This document shows, in pieces, positions 24,620 to 34,325 of a stretch of DNA of 64,000 nt; position 1 is the first letter of the stretch, and each line of letters begins with the position of its first letter. The position numbers and the translations under genes are program-made. Origin of the DNA: Roseovarius sp. THAF27 (GTDB lineage Bacteria; Pseudomonadota; Alphaproteobacteria; Rhodobacterales; Rhodobacteraceae). A model generated the notes under the pieces. The model saw only the letters and a list, made by a program, of their open reading frames with translations. It was not told the DNA's origin and did no database searches. The stretch is from the NCBI RefSeq assembly GCF_009363655.1, contig NZ_CP045393.1, positions 1,116,001-1,180,000 on the forward strand, given 5' to 3'.

Positions 24620-26701
24620 CTACGTGCGCAACTTGTTTAACACAATGCCTTCGACCGGCAGTCGCAGCTTTTGCAGCATGGCCAGCCCTTCCTTCACTTC
24701 GCTGCGCCTGGTCTTTTCGCTTTCGATGACAAGAACGCGATTGTCCGATGCCTTGGCGACGATGACGGAAAAGGCCGAGGACAGGAGCGCAGGTCCCTGC
24801 AGAATGACCATGTCGTAGAGCTGTTTGAGTTCTTCGACGATCGCCTCGATATCCAGGCTCGAAAGCTCCTCTGCGATTTCGGGCGAGGGGCGTGCGCACA
24901 CCAGAACGTCGAACGGCATGTCTTCAGGCGTGCTGATGGCCTGTTTCAGGTCGCACTCGCCTGCGATTACGTCTGCCAGGTCATGCTGAACCTTCCAATG
25001 GAATTGCCGTGCCACGGTTGCCTGGCGCAGGTCGAAATCCACGAAAATCGCGGCGCGACCGGAGCGCGCCGACACTTCCGCTAGGGCCAGCGCCGTGGTC
25101 GTGCGGCCTTCGACTGGCTTCGTGGACAGCACCGTCACGCTTGTGGAGATCGCGAATTCATCGCGCATCAGCAGCGTCGTCATGAGCTTGCGAATATTCT
25201 CGGCGAAAGGCGAATACGGCTTCTTTCGAATGTGTTTCAGGAAACCGCGAGTCGAGAACCAGCGTTCGGCGGGCAAGGTGGCGACAACGGGAAGGCCGAT
25301 CTCGTCGGCGACCTCCCTCGGCGTTCGGAAGGTCGTTGCGGTCAATTCGGCCATGAAGGCCCAGACGGATACAAGGGCCAACATCGTGGTGCCGGCCAGC
25401 GCGGCCATCAGTTTCGGCCTCGGCGCAGAGGGGCTCAACGGCAGGGTGGCGCGCTCGATCAGCTTGGCCTCGGCGTTTTGCAGGCGTTCCTGGGTGCGCG
25501 CGTCGGTGAGCTTTGAAAGCAATGCCTCGTAGGTCTGGCGTGCGGCCTGTGCCTGCCGTTCGGTCTTGCGCTGGGCGATTTCACCGCGGGACATTTCGAC
25601 GACGCGCCGTTCCATCTGGCTGATGGTCTCGCCGATCGCGTCCTCACTCAGCCGCGCGACCTCGTATCCGCTTTCGAGATTCTCCAGTTCGAGACGCACT
25701 TCCAGGGCGATTTCGTCCTCGATCTGTTTCAGATCGCGGAGGATGCGGGCGCGGCGGGGGTGATCGGGCCCCACGGTTTCGGCCCATCCGGCATCAAGCT
25801 GACGCAGATCGACAGCGCGCTCTTGCAGGTCGTCCATGGCAGTGCTTGGCACCAGGGCCGCGGCCGCAAGCGGGCCCTGGTTTTCCATGACCTGACGCAG
25901 CTGAAGCATCTGCGCCTCGGCCGTCGTGCGCGCGGCGCGCGCTTCGACCAGTTGATTGTTCAGCCTCGATATCTGTTCGCTGGCGTTTTCCAGCGTGCCG
26001 CCATTCGCAAGCAGGCTTTCGGTCCGCATCTTGGCGACATCTTCTTCCGTCTTGGCCACTTCAGCGCCAAGCGCTTCCAGCCGCTCTTCGAGCCAACTTC
26101 CGGCTTGTCGGATCGTTTGCCTGCGGGTGTCGACCTGATTGGCGAGGTAACGCTCTGCCAGCACGTTGGGCAGGTCCATCGTGAGCTGTGGATCGCGCGA
26201 CGAAAACGACATCACGATGACATAGCTTTCGTTTTCGGCCCAGACCGTCAATCGTTCGCGCACCGCCCAGACAAGCCCGTCCATGAGCGTTTCCTGCGGC
26301 AGCTCGTTCAGTTCCGGAACGAGGGCGAGGATACGCTCGCGCCCGACCGTTTCGATGACATCCTGAAGCAGGAGATTGGAGGTCAGAATCGCGATTTCGC
26401 CGTTGATCACCTGTTGCGACGGTTCGCGGTTTTCAAGAACCTCGATGCCGGTGAGAAACTGGGCACGGCTGGGGTCGAGCAGGATTTTCGTTGTCGCGCT
26501 ATAGGAGAAGGGCAGAAGGCTGACGAGGAAATATGCCGTGTATGCGGCCAACGCGCTCAGGCCCAGGATCAGCTTCCAGCGGCGCAAGAACTGTCCCAGA
26601 AGCGCGCGCATGTCGACGGCGTCAGGATCACGCGATCTGCTTGCGCCGTGCATCGACGCGTCGACCCGCATCCGGTCGGACTCCGGGAAGACCGTATTCA
26701 T
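24620..26701 (-). CDS. Polysaccharide chain-length/co-polymerase (Wzc/ExoP-like) with degenerate kinase
   Basis: A 693-residue protein: N-terminal membrane helix (about 46-68, WKLILGLSALAAYTAYFLVS), Wzz periplasmic domain with long coiled coils (about 70-440), second helix (about 445-465), and a C-terminal BY-kinase-like ATPase domain (about 500-693). In that domain the Walker A reads PVEGRTTTALALA, with Arg instead of the catalytic Lys; A' (FVDFDLRQ) is kept; Walker B reads VILQGPALL without Asp; and there is no C-terminal tyrosine cluster. I infer a structural, non-phosphorylating co-polymerase. It heads the minus-strand part of the polysaccharide locus. Confidence 0.85.
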   Translation of the reverse strand: MNTVFPESDRMRVDASMHGASRSRDPDAVDMRALLGQFLRRWKLILGLSALAAYTAYFLVSLLPFSYSATTKILLDPSRAQFLTGIEVLENREPSQQVINGEIAILTSNLLLQDVIETVGRERILALVPELNELPQETLMDGLVWAVRERLTVWAENESYVIVMSFSSRDPQLTMDLPNVLAERYLANQVDTRRQTIRQAGSWLEERLEALGAEVAKTEEDVAKMRTESLLANGGTLENASEQISRLNNQLVEARAARTTAEAQMLQLRQVMENQGPLAAAALVPSTAMDDLQERAVDLRQLDAGWAETVGPDHPRRARILRDLKQIEDEIALEVRLELENLESGYEVARLSEDAIGETISQMERRVVEMSRGEIAQRKTERQAQAARQTYEALLSKLTDARTQERLQNAEAKLIERATLPLSPSAPRPKLMAALAGTTMLALVSVWAFMAELTATTFRTPREVADEIGLPVVATLPAERWFSTRGFLKHIRKKPYSPFAENIRKLMTTLLMRDEFAISTSVTVLSTKPVEGRTTTALALAEVSARSGRAAIFVDFDLRQATVARQFHWKVQHDLADVIAGECDLKQAISTPEDMPFDVLVCARPSPEIAEELSSLDIEAIVEELKQLYDMVILQGPALLSSAFSVIVAKASDNRVLVIESEKTRRSEVKEGLAMLQKLRLPVEGIVLNKLRT

Positions 26702-27408
26702 CCGAGACCACTCCAGTTTACAATCACTTGTCTTCCCCTGCCGTCAAAATCACGCCGCTTTTCAAGCGGACGGACAGACACGTATACATGCCGATCCGAA
26801 TGCGGCTGGGATACTAAATTCGTAAAAACCCCCGTCCAATTAAGCTTGGGAGCCCCGCTTCGAGTCAACGAATACCGGGAAATGCATTTGATCTTGGGTC
26901 AGAATGTGAACAGTCTTGGAGAATTGTTGCTATTCGTGCGTAAAAGTGAACGCTGAGCGGGGTTTCGGGAAATCAGGTTTCGGGTGTTCTGCATGATGAT
27001 TCGCGCTGTGCGATAGAGCCGACGATCGCTCTCGTCCCAAGACCATTTTGGTGTCTTTGTGAAGGCAATTCTGTGGCATAACCTGCTGGGTTTCGCCATC
27101 TGTCATGTCTGGTTCCTGGTAGCCGCACGATAATCGAGGCTTGTCGGCATACGGCTTTCGCGCCGCTTTCGCGGACCGGGGTCGAAGGTCTTATCGTTGC
27201 CAAATCATGTCCAATTCACGCGATGCCACCGCACTGCTTACGCGCTTGGGGTGCATGGCGCGCGGTTTGAGCGAAATTGGACAATTTTCTTTGTTTGAGC
27301 GCGGGATCGTCTAGTCTTGGTACCGCGACACGCGCCAAGGTGCGGGGCGGTGCGTTTTTTCAAAGTTCGTCGATGAACTGCGCAGTCGATTATTTGTAGG
27401 GGCCTGAT
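26702..27408. other. Long divergent intergenic region in the polysaccharide locus
   Basis: About 700 bases between the divergent chain-length and polymerase genes. It is more AT-rich than its surroundings and must hold both promoters. Short frames (for example 26899-27099 on the minus strand) show no recognisable product or ribosome binding site. No clear insertion-sequence ends, tRNA or terminator were seen. An unannotated regulatory RNA or a decayed gene is possible. Confidence 0.5.
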
Positions 27409-28857
27409 TTGGAAATCGTTCCAAGCACATTTCTTGCGCTTGTTGCTGCCGCAACGCTGCTTTGGATCGGCCCGTTCCGGGGACTTTGGGCATTCGTCGG
27501 ACTGGCGCCGTTCGGCGCCGCGGCCGCCTTCAACCTACCGGCGCTCGGTGGGGCCACGATAGGGCAGCTCGAATTCACGTTGTGCATCGTCTTCTTCATA
27601 GCCATTGCCCGTCATGGCGGGCCGGATCGTATTCTTGGGACCCTGAGGCCCTTGCAGCCCGGTTTCTTCCTGCTTCTGCTCCTGATCTACTGCTTCATCT
27701 CGGCTGTGTTCTTTCCGCGGATCTTTGCGGGCGATACGGAAATCTTCGGATTGTCGCGCGCGGTGAACGAAGATCGGATCATCTCCATCCCTCTTGCGCC
27801 ATCGAGCGGCAACATCACGCAGAGCTTTTATTTCCTTTTGTCGTCCCTCGTCTTTCTGGCCTTGGCGACGCTCTATCGCCTGCGGCCGGATGAAGGGGCG
27901 GTGTTCAAGGCACTGGTGATTTGCACATCGGTCAATTTCGCGCTCGGGATGATCGACGTGGTCTCTGCCGCTGCCGGATTGAAGACACTGATGGACCCGC
28001 TTCGGACGGCGAATTACGCCATGGCTGTTTTCCATGAAATGGCGGGTATCAAACGCATGGTGGGCGGCATGCCCGAAGCTTCGGCGTTCGGTTCCTTTTC
28101 TGTCGTGCTCTTCGGGTTCTGGCTACATTACTGGACGGTGTCGGCCAGGTCACGGCTGGTCACGGCGATGCTCCTGATCGCGCTTTTCTGTGTCCTGCGC
28201 TCGACCTCGTCGGGGGCCTATGTCGCGCTGGTATTGCTGCTGGTATACTATTCCATAGCGGTACTGTTCAGATCGGCCGGAGGGGCGTTCCCGAGACGGG
28301 TGGCCTTCTATCTTGTCACGACAATCGCGGTCGCGTGGCTGGCCGGCATCGCGATGCTGGTCGGGTACCATATGTTCGACGTCGTGGAGCGGTTCCTGAA
28401 CGAAACGCTTTTCAGCAAGCTTCAAAGCGATTCGGGCGTCGAGCGGATGGCGTGGAATGCCCAGGCGTACAAGAATTTCACGGATACGTGGCTGATGGGG
28501 GCGGGGCTGGGCAGTGTGCGGGCATCGAACTGGTTCATGGCCTGCCTCGGCAGCCTGGGGGTCCTTGGTACGGCACTTTATCTCTTGTTCCTGGCCTCGT
28601 TGTTTTCGGCACCGGCAAGAACCGGGTCGAAACCGCGCGACAACGTCATTCAAGCCCTGAAGGTGGCGTGTCTGGCGCAGATCATCGCGGCAATGCTGAC
28701 GGCAGCCACGCCGAACCTGGGCACGCTCTTTTTCATCTTCGCGGGCCTGGTTGTCGGGCTGTCGCGCAGCCGGATCGTGGTGCGGGCGGACAACGCCTCC
28801 CAGTGGCTTGCGCACCCGCGACCCTCGCATGGACTGCGCCAGAGGCAAGTGCCTTGA
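27409..28857 (+). CDS. O-antigen ligase/polymerase-like membrane protein (Wzy-type)
   Basis: A 482-residue protein with about ten to twelve hydrophobic segments and a large loop near residues 320-400 (DVVERFLNETLFSKLQSDSG, then RMAWNAQAYKNFTDTWLMGA, LGSVRASNWFMACLGSLG), the pattern of Wzy/WaaL polymerases. The TTG start follows TAGGGG at a fitting distance, and no ATG lies nearby. It would join flipped repeat units in the periplasm. Its TGA overlaps the TTG of the glycoside hydrolase gene. Confidence 0.78.
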   Translation: MEIVPSTFLALVAAATLLWIGPFRGLWAFVGLAPFGAAAAFNLPALGGATIGQLEFTLCIVFFIAIARHGGPDRILGTLRPLQPGFFLLLLLIYCFISAVFFPRIFAGDTEIFGLSRAVNEDRIISIPLAPSSGNITQSFYFLLSSLVFLALATLYRLRPDEGAVFKALVICTSVNFALGMIDVVSAAAGLKTLMDPLRTANYAMAVFHEMAGIKRMVGGMPEASAFGSFSVVLFGFWLHYWTVSARSRLVTAMLLIALFCVLRSTSSGAYVALVLLLVYYSIAVLFRSAGGAFPRRVAFYLVTTIAVAWLAGIAMLVGYHMFDVVERFLNETLFSKLQSDSGVERMAWNAQAYKNFTDTWLMGAGLGSVRASNWFMACLGSLGVLGTALYLLFLASLFSAPARTGSKPRDNVIQALKVACLAQIIAAMLTAATPNLGTLFFIFAGLVVGLSRSRIVVRADNASQWLAHPRPSHGLRQRQVP

Positions 28858-30515
28858 TCCGCGCCGTGCGACCTTGGGTTCTGGCCTTCGTGGCGATGAC
28901 GAGCGCCGTTGCAGCCGAGCCGCTGCGGGGGCCTTTGCTGGGTGCGGCGTCGAATTTGGGCCAAAGCTGGCAGCCGGAGGCGCTCGCGGGAGGTCGAAAG
29001 CTGGGCGTCGAGGTGTTTCGCGACGAGGTGATCTGGAACCACGTGGAACAGTCGGACGGACGGCTGGAGTTCGGGTCAATGCGCGAGGCATACCCGGAGA
29101 TGCTTGCGGAGCTTGGCGCGAATCTGCTTCTTCTGGCCTATAGCGGGCACCCGAACTGGGAGGAGGGGCATGTGCCGCAAGACGCAGAGGGGCAGGCGGC
29201 GTTCGCGAATTATCAGACGCGGATCCTGCAGCGGTTTCCCGCCATAGAGGCGATCGAGATCGGCAACGAGTTCAATTCGTGGGAGTTTGCGGAGCTCGAA
29301 GGCTGGCCACCCGACCTTCAGGCGCGGGCGGAGGCCTATGTGGACCTGCTTGCGACCACCGCAGGCGCCGTTCGAGCGATCAGGCCGGAGATCGAGATCC
29401 TGGGCGGAGCGGCGCATTCGGTTCCCGTGGCGTGGGCCGAAGCCGTGGTTGCCGCCGGTGGTCTGGCGCACATGGATGCCTTCGTGTTGCACCCCTATAC
29501 GAGTAAGCCGGAAATGATCGGGCGCCAGATCGACGTGCTGCGCCAGGTGCCGGGCCTGTCGGACATGCCGATCGCCATCACCGAGTTCGGCACCACCGAT
29601 GCCGACCAGGCCCCGGATTATCTTGTGCGTATGTATTGCCAGATGGCGCTTGGCGGCGTGAACCGTGCGATCTGGTATCCGTTCAGCCCGCGTGGCGACG
29701 GGCTGGTCCCTATCGTTGACGATGACGGGACGCCGACGGCCACGGGGCAGGCTTTCGCGCTTATCCGTGCGCATCTCGAAGGCCGGGTCGCAAGCGATGT
29801 CGCACCCGACCCCTTTACCTATGCGTGCAAGTTCGGCCAGAGCGCGTTGGTGATATGGGGCGCGCCGCGCGAGGTCATGTTGGCCCCGGGTTTGCGGGCA
29901 TTGAACAGCGCGGGCCTCATGCTGGAGGCACCTTTGCGGCTGTCGCGCGACAAGACGCTCTTGATCCTTTCGGATGGCCCCCCGGTCGAGCTGGGTGACA
30001 CGGTCAGGCTCGGTCCGCAGAGGGTGCTGGCCGACAGCTATGACGGGTTTTCGTACCTGGAGGTCGAGGACAGGTCCCTGTTCGTCCGGCGGGGTGAAAC
30101 CGACCTGCCGCTGGAACCGCGTCCTGGGCAGGAGAGCGACGGCGTCCCCTGGACCCCCTATCTGGCCCTGCCGCAGGACGGGACGGTCCGGGTTGGCGCG
30201 GATTGGACCGTGCCGTCATCCTGGGGGCCGGACGACCCGGTGTCGGTTGTCTATCGGTACGACACGCGCGCGCCGCGCAAGGTCGATCTGCGCGTAGAGG
30301 TCGCGCCGGACGCGGACAGCACGGACGGGGTTCTGGTGACAGTGCGGCACGAGGGGCGCGTCTTGTCGAAGACCGTCGTTTCGACGCCGACGACCCTGCG
30401 ATCCGACGGGATAGCTCTTGGTGCCGGTGAAGGCGTGGAGGTCATCCTGGGGCCAAACCGCAGCGCCGAGGGGGACCACACGCGCTGGCGCGTGACCGTA
30501 CTGAGTGCGCAATGA
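28854..30515 (+). CDS. Secreted GH39/clan-A glycoside hydrolase (PslG-like)
   Basis: A 553-residue protein with signal peptide (RAVRPWVLAFVAMTSAVAAE). The TIM barrel shows the clan GH-A acid/base in EIGNEFNSWEF (Glu139) and the nucleophile in IAITEFGTT (Glu244). A beta-rich C-terminal part (about 330-553) follows. The TTG start overlaps the polymerase stop (TTGA) and has AGAGG upstream; a GTG four codons later is possible. PslG, a GH39 enzyme of the Pseudomonas Psl locus, is the best-known comparable case: it trims or releases polymer in the periplasm. That role here is inferred from position. Confidence 0.75.
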   Translation: MIRAVRPWVLAFVAMTSAVAAEPLRGPLLGAASNLGQSWQPEALAGGRKLGVEVFRDEVIWNHVEQSDGRLEFGSMREAYPEMLAELGANLLLLAYSGHPNWEEGHVPQDAEGQAAFANYQTRILQRFPAIEAIEIGNEFNSWEFAELEGWPPDLQARAEAYVDLLATTAGAVRAIRPEIEILGGAAHSVPVAWAEAVVAAGGLAHMDAFVLHPYTSKPEMIGRQIDVLRQVPGLSDMPIAITEFGTTDADQAPDYLVRMYCQMALGGVNRAIWYPFSPRGDGLVPIVDDDGTPTATGQAFALIRAHLEGRVASDVAPDPFTYACKFGQSALVIWGAPREVMLAPGLRALNSAGLMLEAPLRLSRDKTLLILSDGPPVELGDTVRLGPQRVLADSYDGFSYLEVEDRSLFVRRGETDLPLEPRPGQESDGVPWTPYLALPQDGTVRVGADWTVPSSWGPDDPVSVVYRYDTRAPRKVDLRVEVAPDADSTDGVLVTVRHEGRVLSKTVVSTPTTLRSDGIALGAGEGVEVILGPNRSAEGDHTRWRVTVLSAQ

Positions 30516-31783
30516 CAGAGGTCATGGCATCGACGCAGTCGCGGTACGCTGCTGACGACAGGGTCGAGCGCGTGGTGGTGTTCAACGATCACAGTAGCCG
30601 CAACGGCGGGGCCGCGATCCTTGCGCTGCTTCTGATCCAGAAGCTGAGGGAACGCGGGCTGGCCGTACGTTTCGTCACCGGGGATGCGGGCGACAATCCG
30701 GAACTTGCCGATCTGGGCGTCGACGTGATCGCATATGGTGGCAGCGATCTGCTGAGCCGGTCGAAGGGGGAGGCCCTTGCCCGGGGATTGCATGACGCTG
30801 CGGCGGAGAAGTTTGTCGCCCGGGCCGTTTCCGGGCTGGATGGGCCGGGAACGGTCTATCACATGCATAACTGGTCCCAGATCTTTTCGCCGTCGGTCTT
30901 TCGGGCCCTGAGGCCGGTCGCGGACCGGGTATTCCTGCATGCCCACGACAATTTTCTGGCCTGTCCGAACGGGATGTACATGAATTATCGCCGTGGTCAT
31001 AGTTGCCCGCTGGTGCCGCTGAGCGCGGCCTGCTGGATGACGAACTGCGACAAACGCAACTATGGGCACAAGCTTTGGCGTGCTGCACGCCACGCGGTCT
31101 TGTTCCGGCACATTGACCGGCAAGCACCCTGGGCCGGTGTCATCGCGATCCACGAGCAGCAGGTGGAAAAGTTCCGACGCGCGGGGTACCCGGAACGTCT
31201 GTTGCGGGTCGTGCGCAACCCGGCCGAACCCTACACCGCTACGCGGGTCGAGGCGGAGGAGAATGATCTTCTGGTCTATGTCGGCCGCTTGGAACGGGAC
31301 AAGGGGGTCATGGACCTGGTCGAGGCCGCGGCACGCACCGGCCAGCGATTGAGGCTGATCGGGGTTGGCGATCTGCATGACCGGATCGAACGAGACTATC
31401 CCATGGTTGAACTGGCAGGGTGGCAGCCCGCGGACCGGATCGGTGCGCTGGTCGCCGATGCGCGCGCGCTTGTCATGCCCTCCCGACATCCCGAGACCTT
31501 TGGTCTCGTGATTGCCGAGGCCGCGCAATGCGGCCTTCCGGTGCTTGTCTCGGACCAGACGGCGTTGGCCGCGGATGTCGAACGCCTGGGCTGCGGGCTG
31601 GCCTTTGATGTGTTCGATCCTGCGGACGTCGATGCCAAGCTGTCACGCATCCGGGATATGAACAGCGCGGAGGTCGCCGGAATGAGCAGACGAGGTTTCT
31701 CCGACGGATCACGCCTGTCGACGACACCGGACAGTTGGGCTGACATGCTGGTCGAACTCTATGGTGCTGCCGTGGCGCGTTGA
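30512..31783 (+). CDS. Glycosyltransferase, GT4 family
   Basis: A 423-residue GT-B enzyme. N-domain: RVVVFNDHSSRNGGAAILAL; a cysteine-containing insertion follows (residues about 150-180: FLACPNGMYMNYRRGHSCP, AACWMTNCDKRNYG) that is typical of one GT4 subgroup. C-domain: LLVYVGRLERDKGVMDLVEA and SRHPETFGLVIAEAAQCGLP, the donor-binding EX7E motif. It overlaps the hydrolase gene by four bases (ATGA). Confidence 0.87.
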   Translation: MTEVMASTQSRYAADDRVERVVVFNDHSSRNGGAAILALLLIQKLRERGLAVRFVTGDAGDNPELADLGVDVIAYGGSDLLSRSKGEALARGLHDAAAEKFVARAVSGLDGPGTVYHMHNWSQIFSPSVFRALRPVADRVFLHAHDNFLACPNGMYMNYRRGHSCPLVPLSAACWMTNCDKRNYGHKLWRAARHAVLFRHIDRQAPWAGVIAIHEQQVEKFRRAGYPERLLRVVRNPAEPYTATRVEAEENDLLVYVGRLERDKGVMDLVEAAARTGQRLRLIGVGDLHDRIERDYPMVELAGWQPADRIGALVADARALVMPSRHPETFGLVIAEAAQCGLPVLVSDQTALAADVERLGCGLAFDVFDPADVDAKLSRIRDMNSAEVAGMSRRGFSDGSRLSTTPDSWADMLVELYGAAVAR

Positions 31784-31806
31784 GTGACGGAAAGCCGGCG
31801 TCGTGC

Positions 31807-32928
31807 CTATACCTCTCCGGCCCGAAGAAGGCGGTTGAACGCGCGTCGCTTGAGATCGAGATACCGGGGCGGAAGCACGGTTTCCGCGGTGCGATAGGTG
31901 AACTTGCGGAAACGCCGCGCCGCGCCGGGCGGTGTCAGGCCGCGTTCCAGTGACCCTTCGCAGAGCGCGCGCGTCTCGTTGGCGAATTCCTTTTTGTAAC
32001 GCTCGTCGCCGCGCCCCAGATCTATCTCGATCAGTCCTTCTTTCGCGGCCTGCCGGACACAATGCAGCAGCAACCCGAGCCCGGGCGTGTACCGAGACGC
32101 CGCGTTGTCGTAGGTGGGAAACCACCAGTGCCAGGTGTTTTCCGACCTCATTCCGAAATGCGCCGCAACAAGGCGGTCGCCCGCATAAAGCGAAGAGAGG
32201 CGGCCCGAGAATTCCGGCTGATCCGTGCCGCGAATCCGTTCGAGGACCTGCATCGCCCACGGCTGATCGAGCACGAACCGCGCGCCCATCGCAGCGATCG
32301 CCGCGCGCTTCCAGGTCAGAAAGGTTGTCCAGGTATCGGCTGCCTTGTCATCCGTTTCGAACCGGACCGGCCCAAGTTCGCGCTCCATTTTTCGCAGTTT
32401 GCGCTCGACGTTTTTGAGTGCGCTGCCAGAGTTCATCCGCCCCGCACGCCAAGCCTCGATCCCGTCCGAGAGGTCTATCAATGGTGACCCGGTCCGTCGA
32501 AACGCATTTCTTTCGAACAAGGGCGTGTCGCGGAGCGCATGGTCGAAATCGTATGTGGTGAGGCCGCACGCCACCAATAAATCGCGCGGGCTCACGGTCT
32601 CTGGCGCCTCGCCCACGATGCCCTGGTAATCGGCAATCGGCGCGGCCAGTGGTGCCCCACGCGCGCCGGGCCGACGGTGAAATGGAAAGAACCCCTTTAT
32701 GGTGTCGCCGTCCCGCAGGATGGCGATTTTGACGTCACTGTGGACGTCGGCAACGACCTGAAGGAACGCGAGCGAAAAGAACGGGCTGCGCAACAGAGGG
32801 TTGCCTGCCTGCAGCTGGCGCCATGTCTGCATGAGCCCGGAATCGAGGTCTGACGGGTCGATCAATTCGATACCAGGCCGGAGCTTGCTTGAGATAGGGT
32901 TCATGTCGGCAACAGTAGTGGACGGCAT
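31807..32928 (-). CDS. FemAB/CelD-type GNAT acyltransferase
   Basis: A 373-residue protein of the BioF2-like/CelD acetyltransferase group found in exopolysaccharide loci. Markers: FFSLAFLQVVADVHSDVKIA, SALKNVERKLRKMERELG, and the GNAT core RLVAAHFGMRSENTWHWWFP, then SRYTPGLGLLLHCVRQAAKE, IDLGRGDERYKKEF. It may acylate the glycan. The frame is open upstream to 33366; the ATG at 32928 is chosen because conserved sequence starts soon after, but 32904 is also possible and neither has a clear ribosome binding site. Confidence 0.72.
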   Translation of the reverse strand: MPSTTVADMNPISSKLRPGIELIDPSDLDSGLMQTWRQLQAGNPLLRSPFFSLAFLQVVADVHSDVKIAILRDGDTIKGFFPFHRRPGARGAPLAAPIADYQGIVGEAPETVSPRDLLVACGLTTYDFDHALRDTPLFERNAFRRTGSPLIDLSDGIEAWRAGRMNSGSALKNVERKLRKMERELGPVRFETDDKAADTWTTFLTWKRAAIAAMGARFVLDQPWAMQVLERIRGTDQPEFSGRLSSLYAGDRLVAAHFGMRSENTWHWWFPTYDNAASRYTPGLGLLLHCVRQAAKEGLIEIDLGRGDERYKKEFANETRALCEGSLERGLTPPGAARRFRKFTYRTAETVLPPRYLDLKRRAFNRLLRAGEV

Positions 32929-33103
32929 TGGGTGCGTATAGTGAGCAAAACTCGGGGCCCTTTGAAAAAGGCCTGCCGAGATACGCGTGTAACCGGGTTC
33001 CCGCAGGGCGGGCGCTGCCTTGTTTCGTATGCGGCGATGGATTGACGCGCGCGGCAAATTCTTTCTAGCTGGGTGCGCCATTCGCAGGAAAGCAATTCGC
33101 CCG

Positions 33104-34021
33104 ATGTTCACGTCCCAGTCCGAAGCCCGTGTTGCCATAATTGTCGCTTCGAAGGGGCGATCGGACGTATTGCAAGGGCTTGTTCCATTTATCAACCGGC
33201 AAACCCTGAAACCGGCGAAACTGGTTTTCGCGGTCACCAGTCCTGCCGATGCCGATTTCGACCTTGAGACCCTTCTGGACCCGGCAATCTCGGGTGAGGT
33301 GATCATCAGCGCGGCCGGGGCGTGCAAGCAACGCAATCGCGCCCTGGACAGGCTGGGGGACGACATCGACTTTTGCGTTTTCTACGACGACGATTTCTAC
33401 CCGTCCCGTCATGCATTGTCCGAACTGGTGCGGGGCTTCGAGTTTCACGAAGATGTGGATGGCATTACCGGGACGCTTGTCGCAGACGGCATCAACGGGC
33501 CCGGGCTGTCGCCCCAGGAGGCCGCGACCATGCTGAGCGATTGGGACACCGCTTTCGACCCTGATCCTCAGGCCCCCCCGCGGATCGTTCGGGACACACT
33601 TGGGCTTTACGGCTGCAACATGGCCATACGCAGCAGTGCCGCTCATGGTCTGCGGTTCGATGAAGTGCTGCCGGCCTATGGATGGCAGGAAGATGTCGAT
33701 TTCGGTGCGAGACTGCCTGGGCGCTGCGTTCAGATCGAGAACTTCACGGGTGTGCATCTGGGAACCAAGGCAGGAAGAGAGAGTCGCGGTGAGCTTCTTG
33801 GGTACAGCCAGGTCGTGAACCTGCACTACCTGTGGCGGAAGGGCACGGTCACTGCCGGTCACGCCCTGAACCTCGTCCTGAGAAACGTGGTGGCCAACCA
33901 CGTCAAGGCGCTCCGGCCGGAGCCGTGGATCGACCGTGCGGGCCGGATGCGTGGGAACTGGCGCGGTCTCTGCGATGTGCTGCTCGGGCGGGCGACTCCA
34001 GGCAGAATCGATTCGCTCTAA
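33104..34021 (+). CDS. Glycosyltransferase, GT2-like (GT-A fold)
   Basis: A 305-residue protein starting ARVAIIVASKGRSDVLQGLV, with a DXD-type metal site in FCVFYDDDFYPS and the acceptor-site region LPAYGWQEDVDFGARL. These fit a GT-A transferase acting on nucleotide sugars. The frame is open to 33020; the ATG at 33104 places the first strand at the usual distance. It is divergent from the FemAB-like gene across 175 bases. Confidence 0.8.
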   Translation: MFTSQSEARVAIIVASKGRSDVLQGLVPFINRQTLKPAKLVFAVTSPADADFDLETLLDPAISGEVIISAAGACKQRNRALDRLGDDIDFCVFYDDDFYPSRHALSELVRGFEFHEDVDGITGTLVADGINGPGLSPQEAATMLSDWDTAFDPDPQAPPRIVRDTLGLYGCNMAIRSSAAHGLRFDEVLPAYGWQEDVDFGARLPGRCVQIENFTGVHLGTKAGRESRGELLGYSQVVNLHYLWRKGTVTAGHALNLVLRNVVANHVKALRPEPWIDRAGRMRGNWRGLCDVLLGRATPGRIDSL

Positions 34022-34325
34022 AGGCGTTTCGACGGTCATCGCGATCGAGCGATTTTGCTCTACCGCTCTTGTTCAGGGACGATTTTTGTCCGCAAGCACC
34101 CGGTTTGAAGCGGTGTCACAAGGTATTGGAAACAATCTTTTTCAAGCCTGCAGTGCAATCTGTCGCGAAAGAAGAGTTGCGAGAGGCGGATGCGCGCTCT
34201 GCGTGTGTGGAGTCGAATTTCCTTAATGGAAAGTTAAAACATGTGATATGTTGGATTGCGGCAATTTGATGTCATTTTAAGGAAAGGTTTCGGGCGATAG
34301 CGGCCCGAAAATTGGGGGAAATACT
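34022..34325 (+). other. AT-rich leader of the ExoY-like gene, with a 5' UTR hairpin
   Basis: About 300 bases, clearly richer in A+T than the surroundings, without a gene. A perfect 8-bp hairpin (34288-34295 with 34303-34310) lies 15 bases before the ATG, and GGGGGAA follows it as ribosome binding site. The hairpin sits where it could modulate translation or transcription of the priming transferase. Confidence 0.5.

Noticed and set aside
26899-27203. Short minus-strand frames in the polysaccharide divergent gap
   Set aside because: No recognisable product and no start signals; could be remnants but there is nothing positive to support this.
31807-33366. 519-codon version of the FemAB-like gene
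   Set aside because: The first 146 codons run through the divergent promoter region and into the opposite glycosyltransferase gene; conserved sequence starts near 32928.
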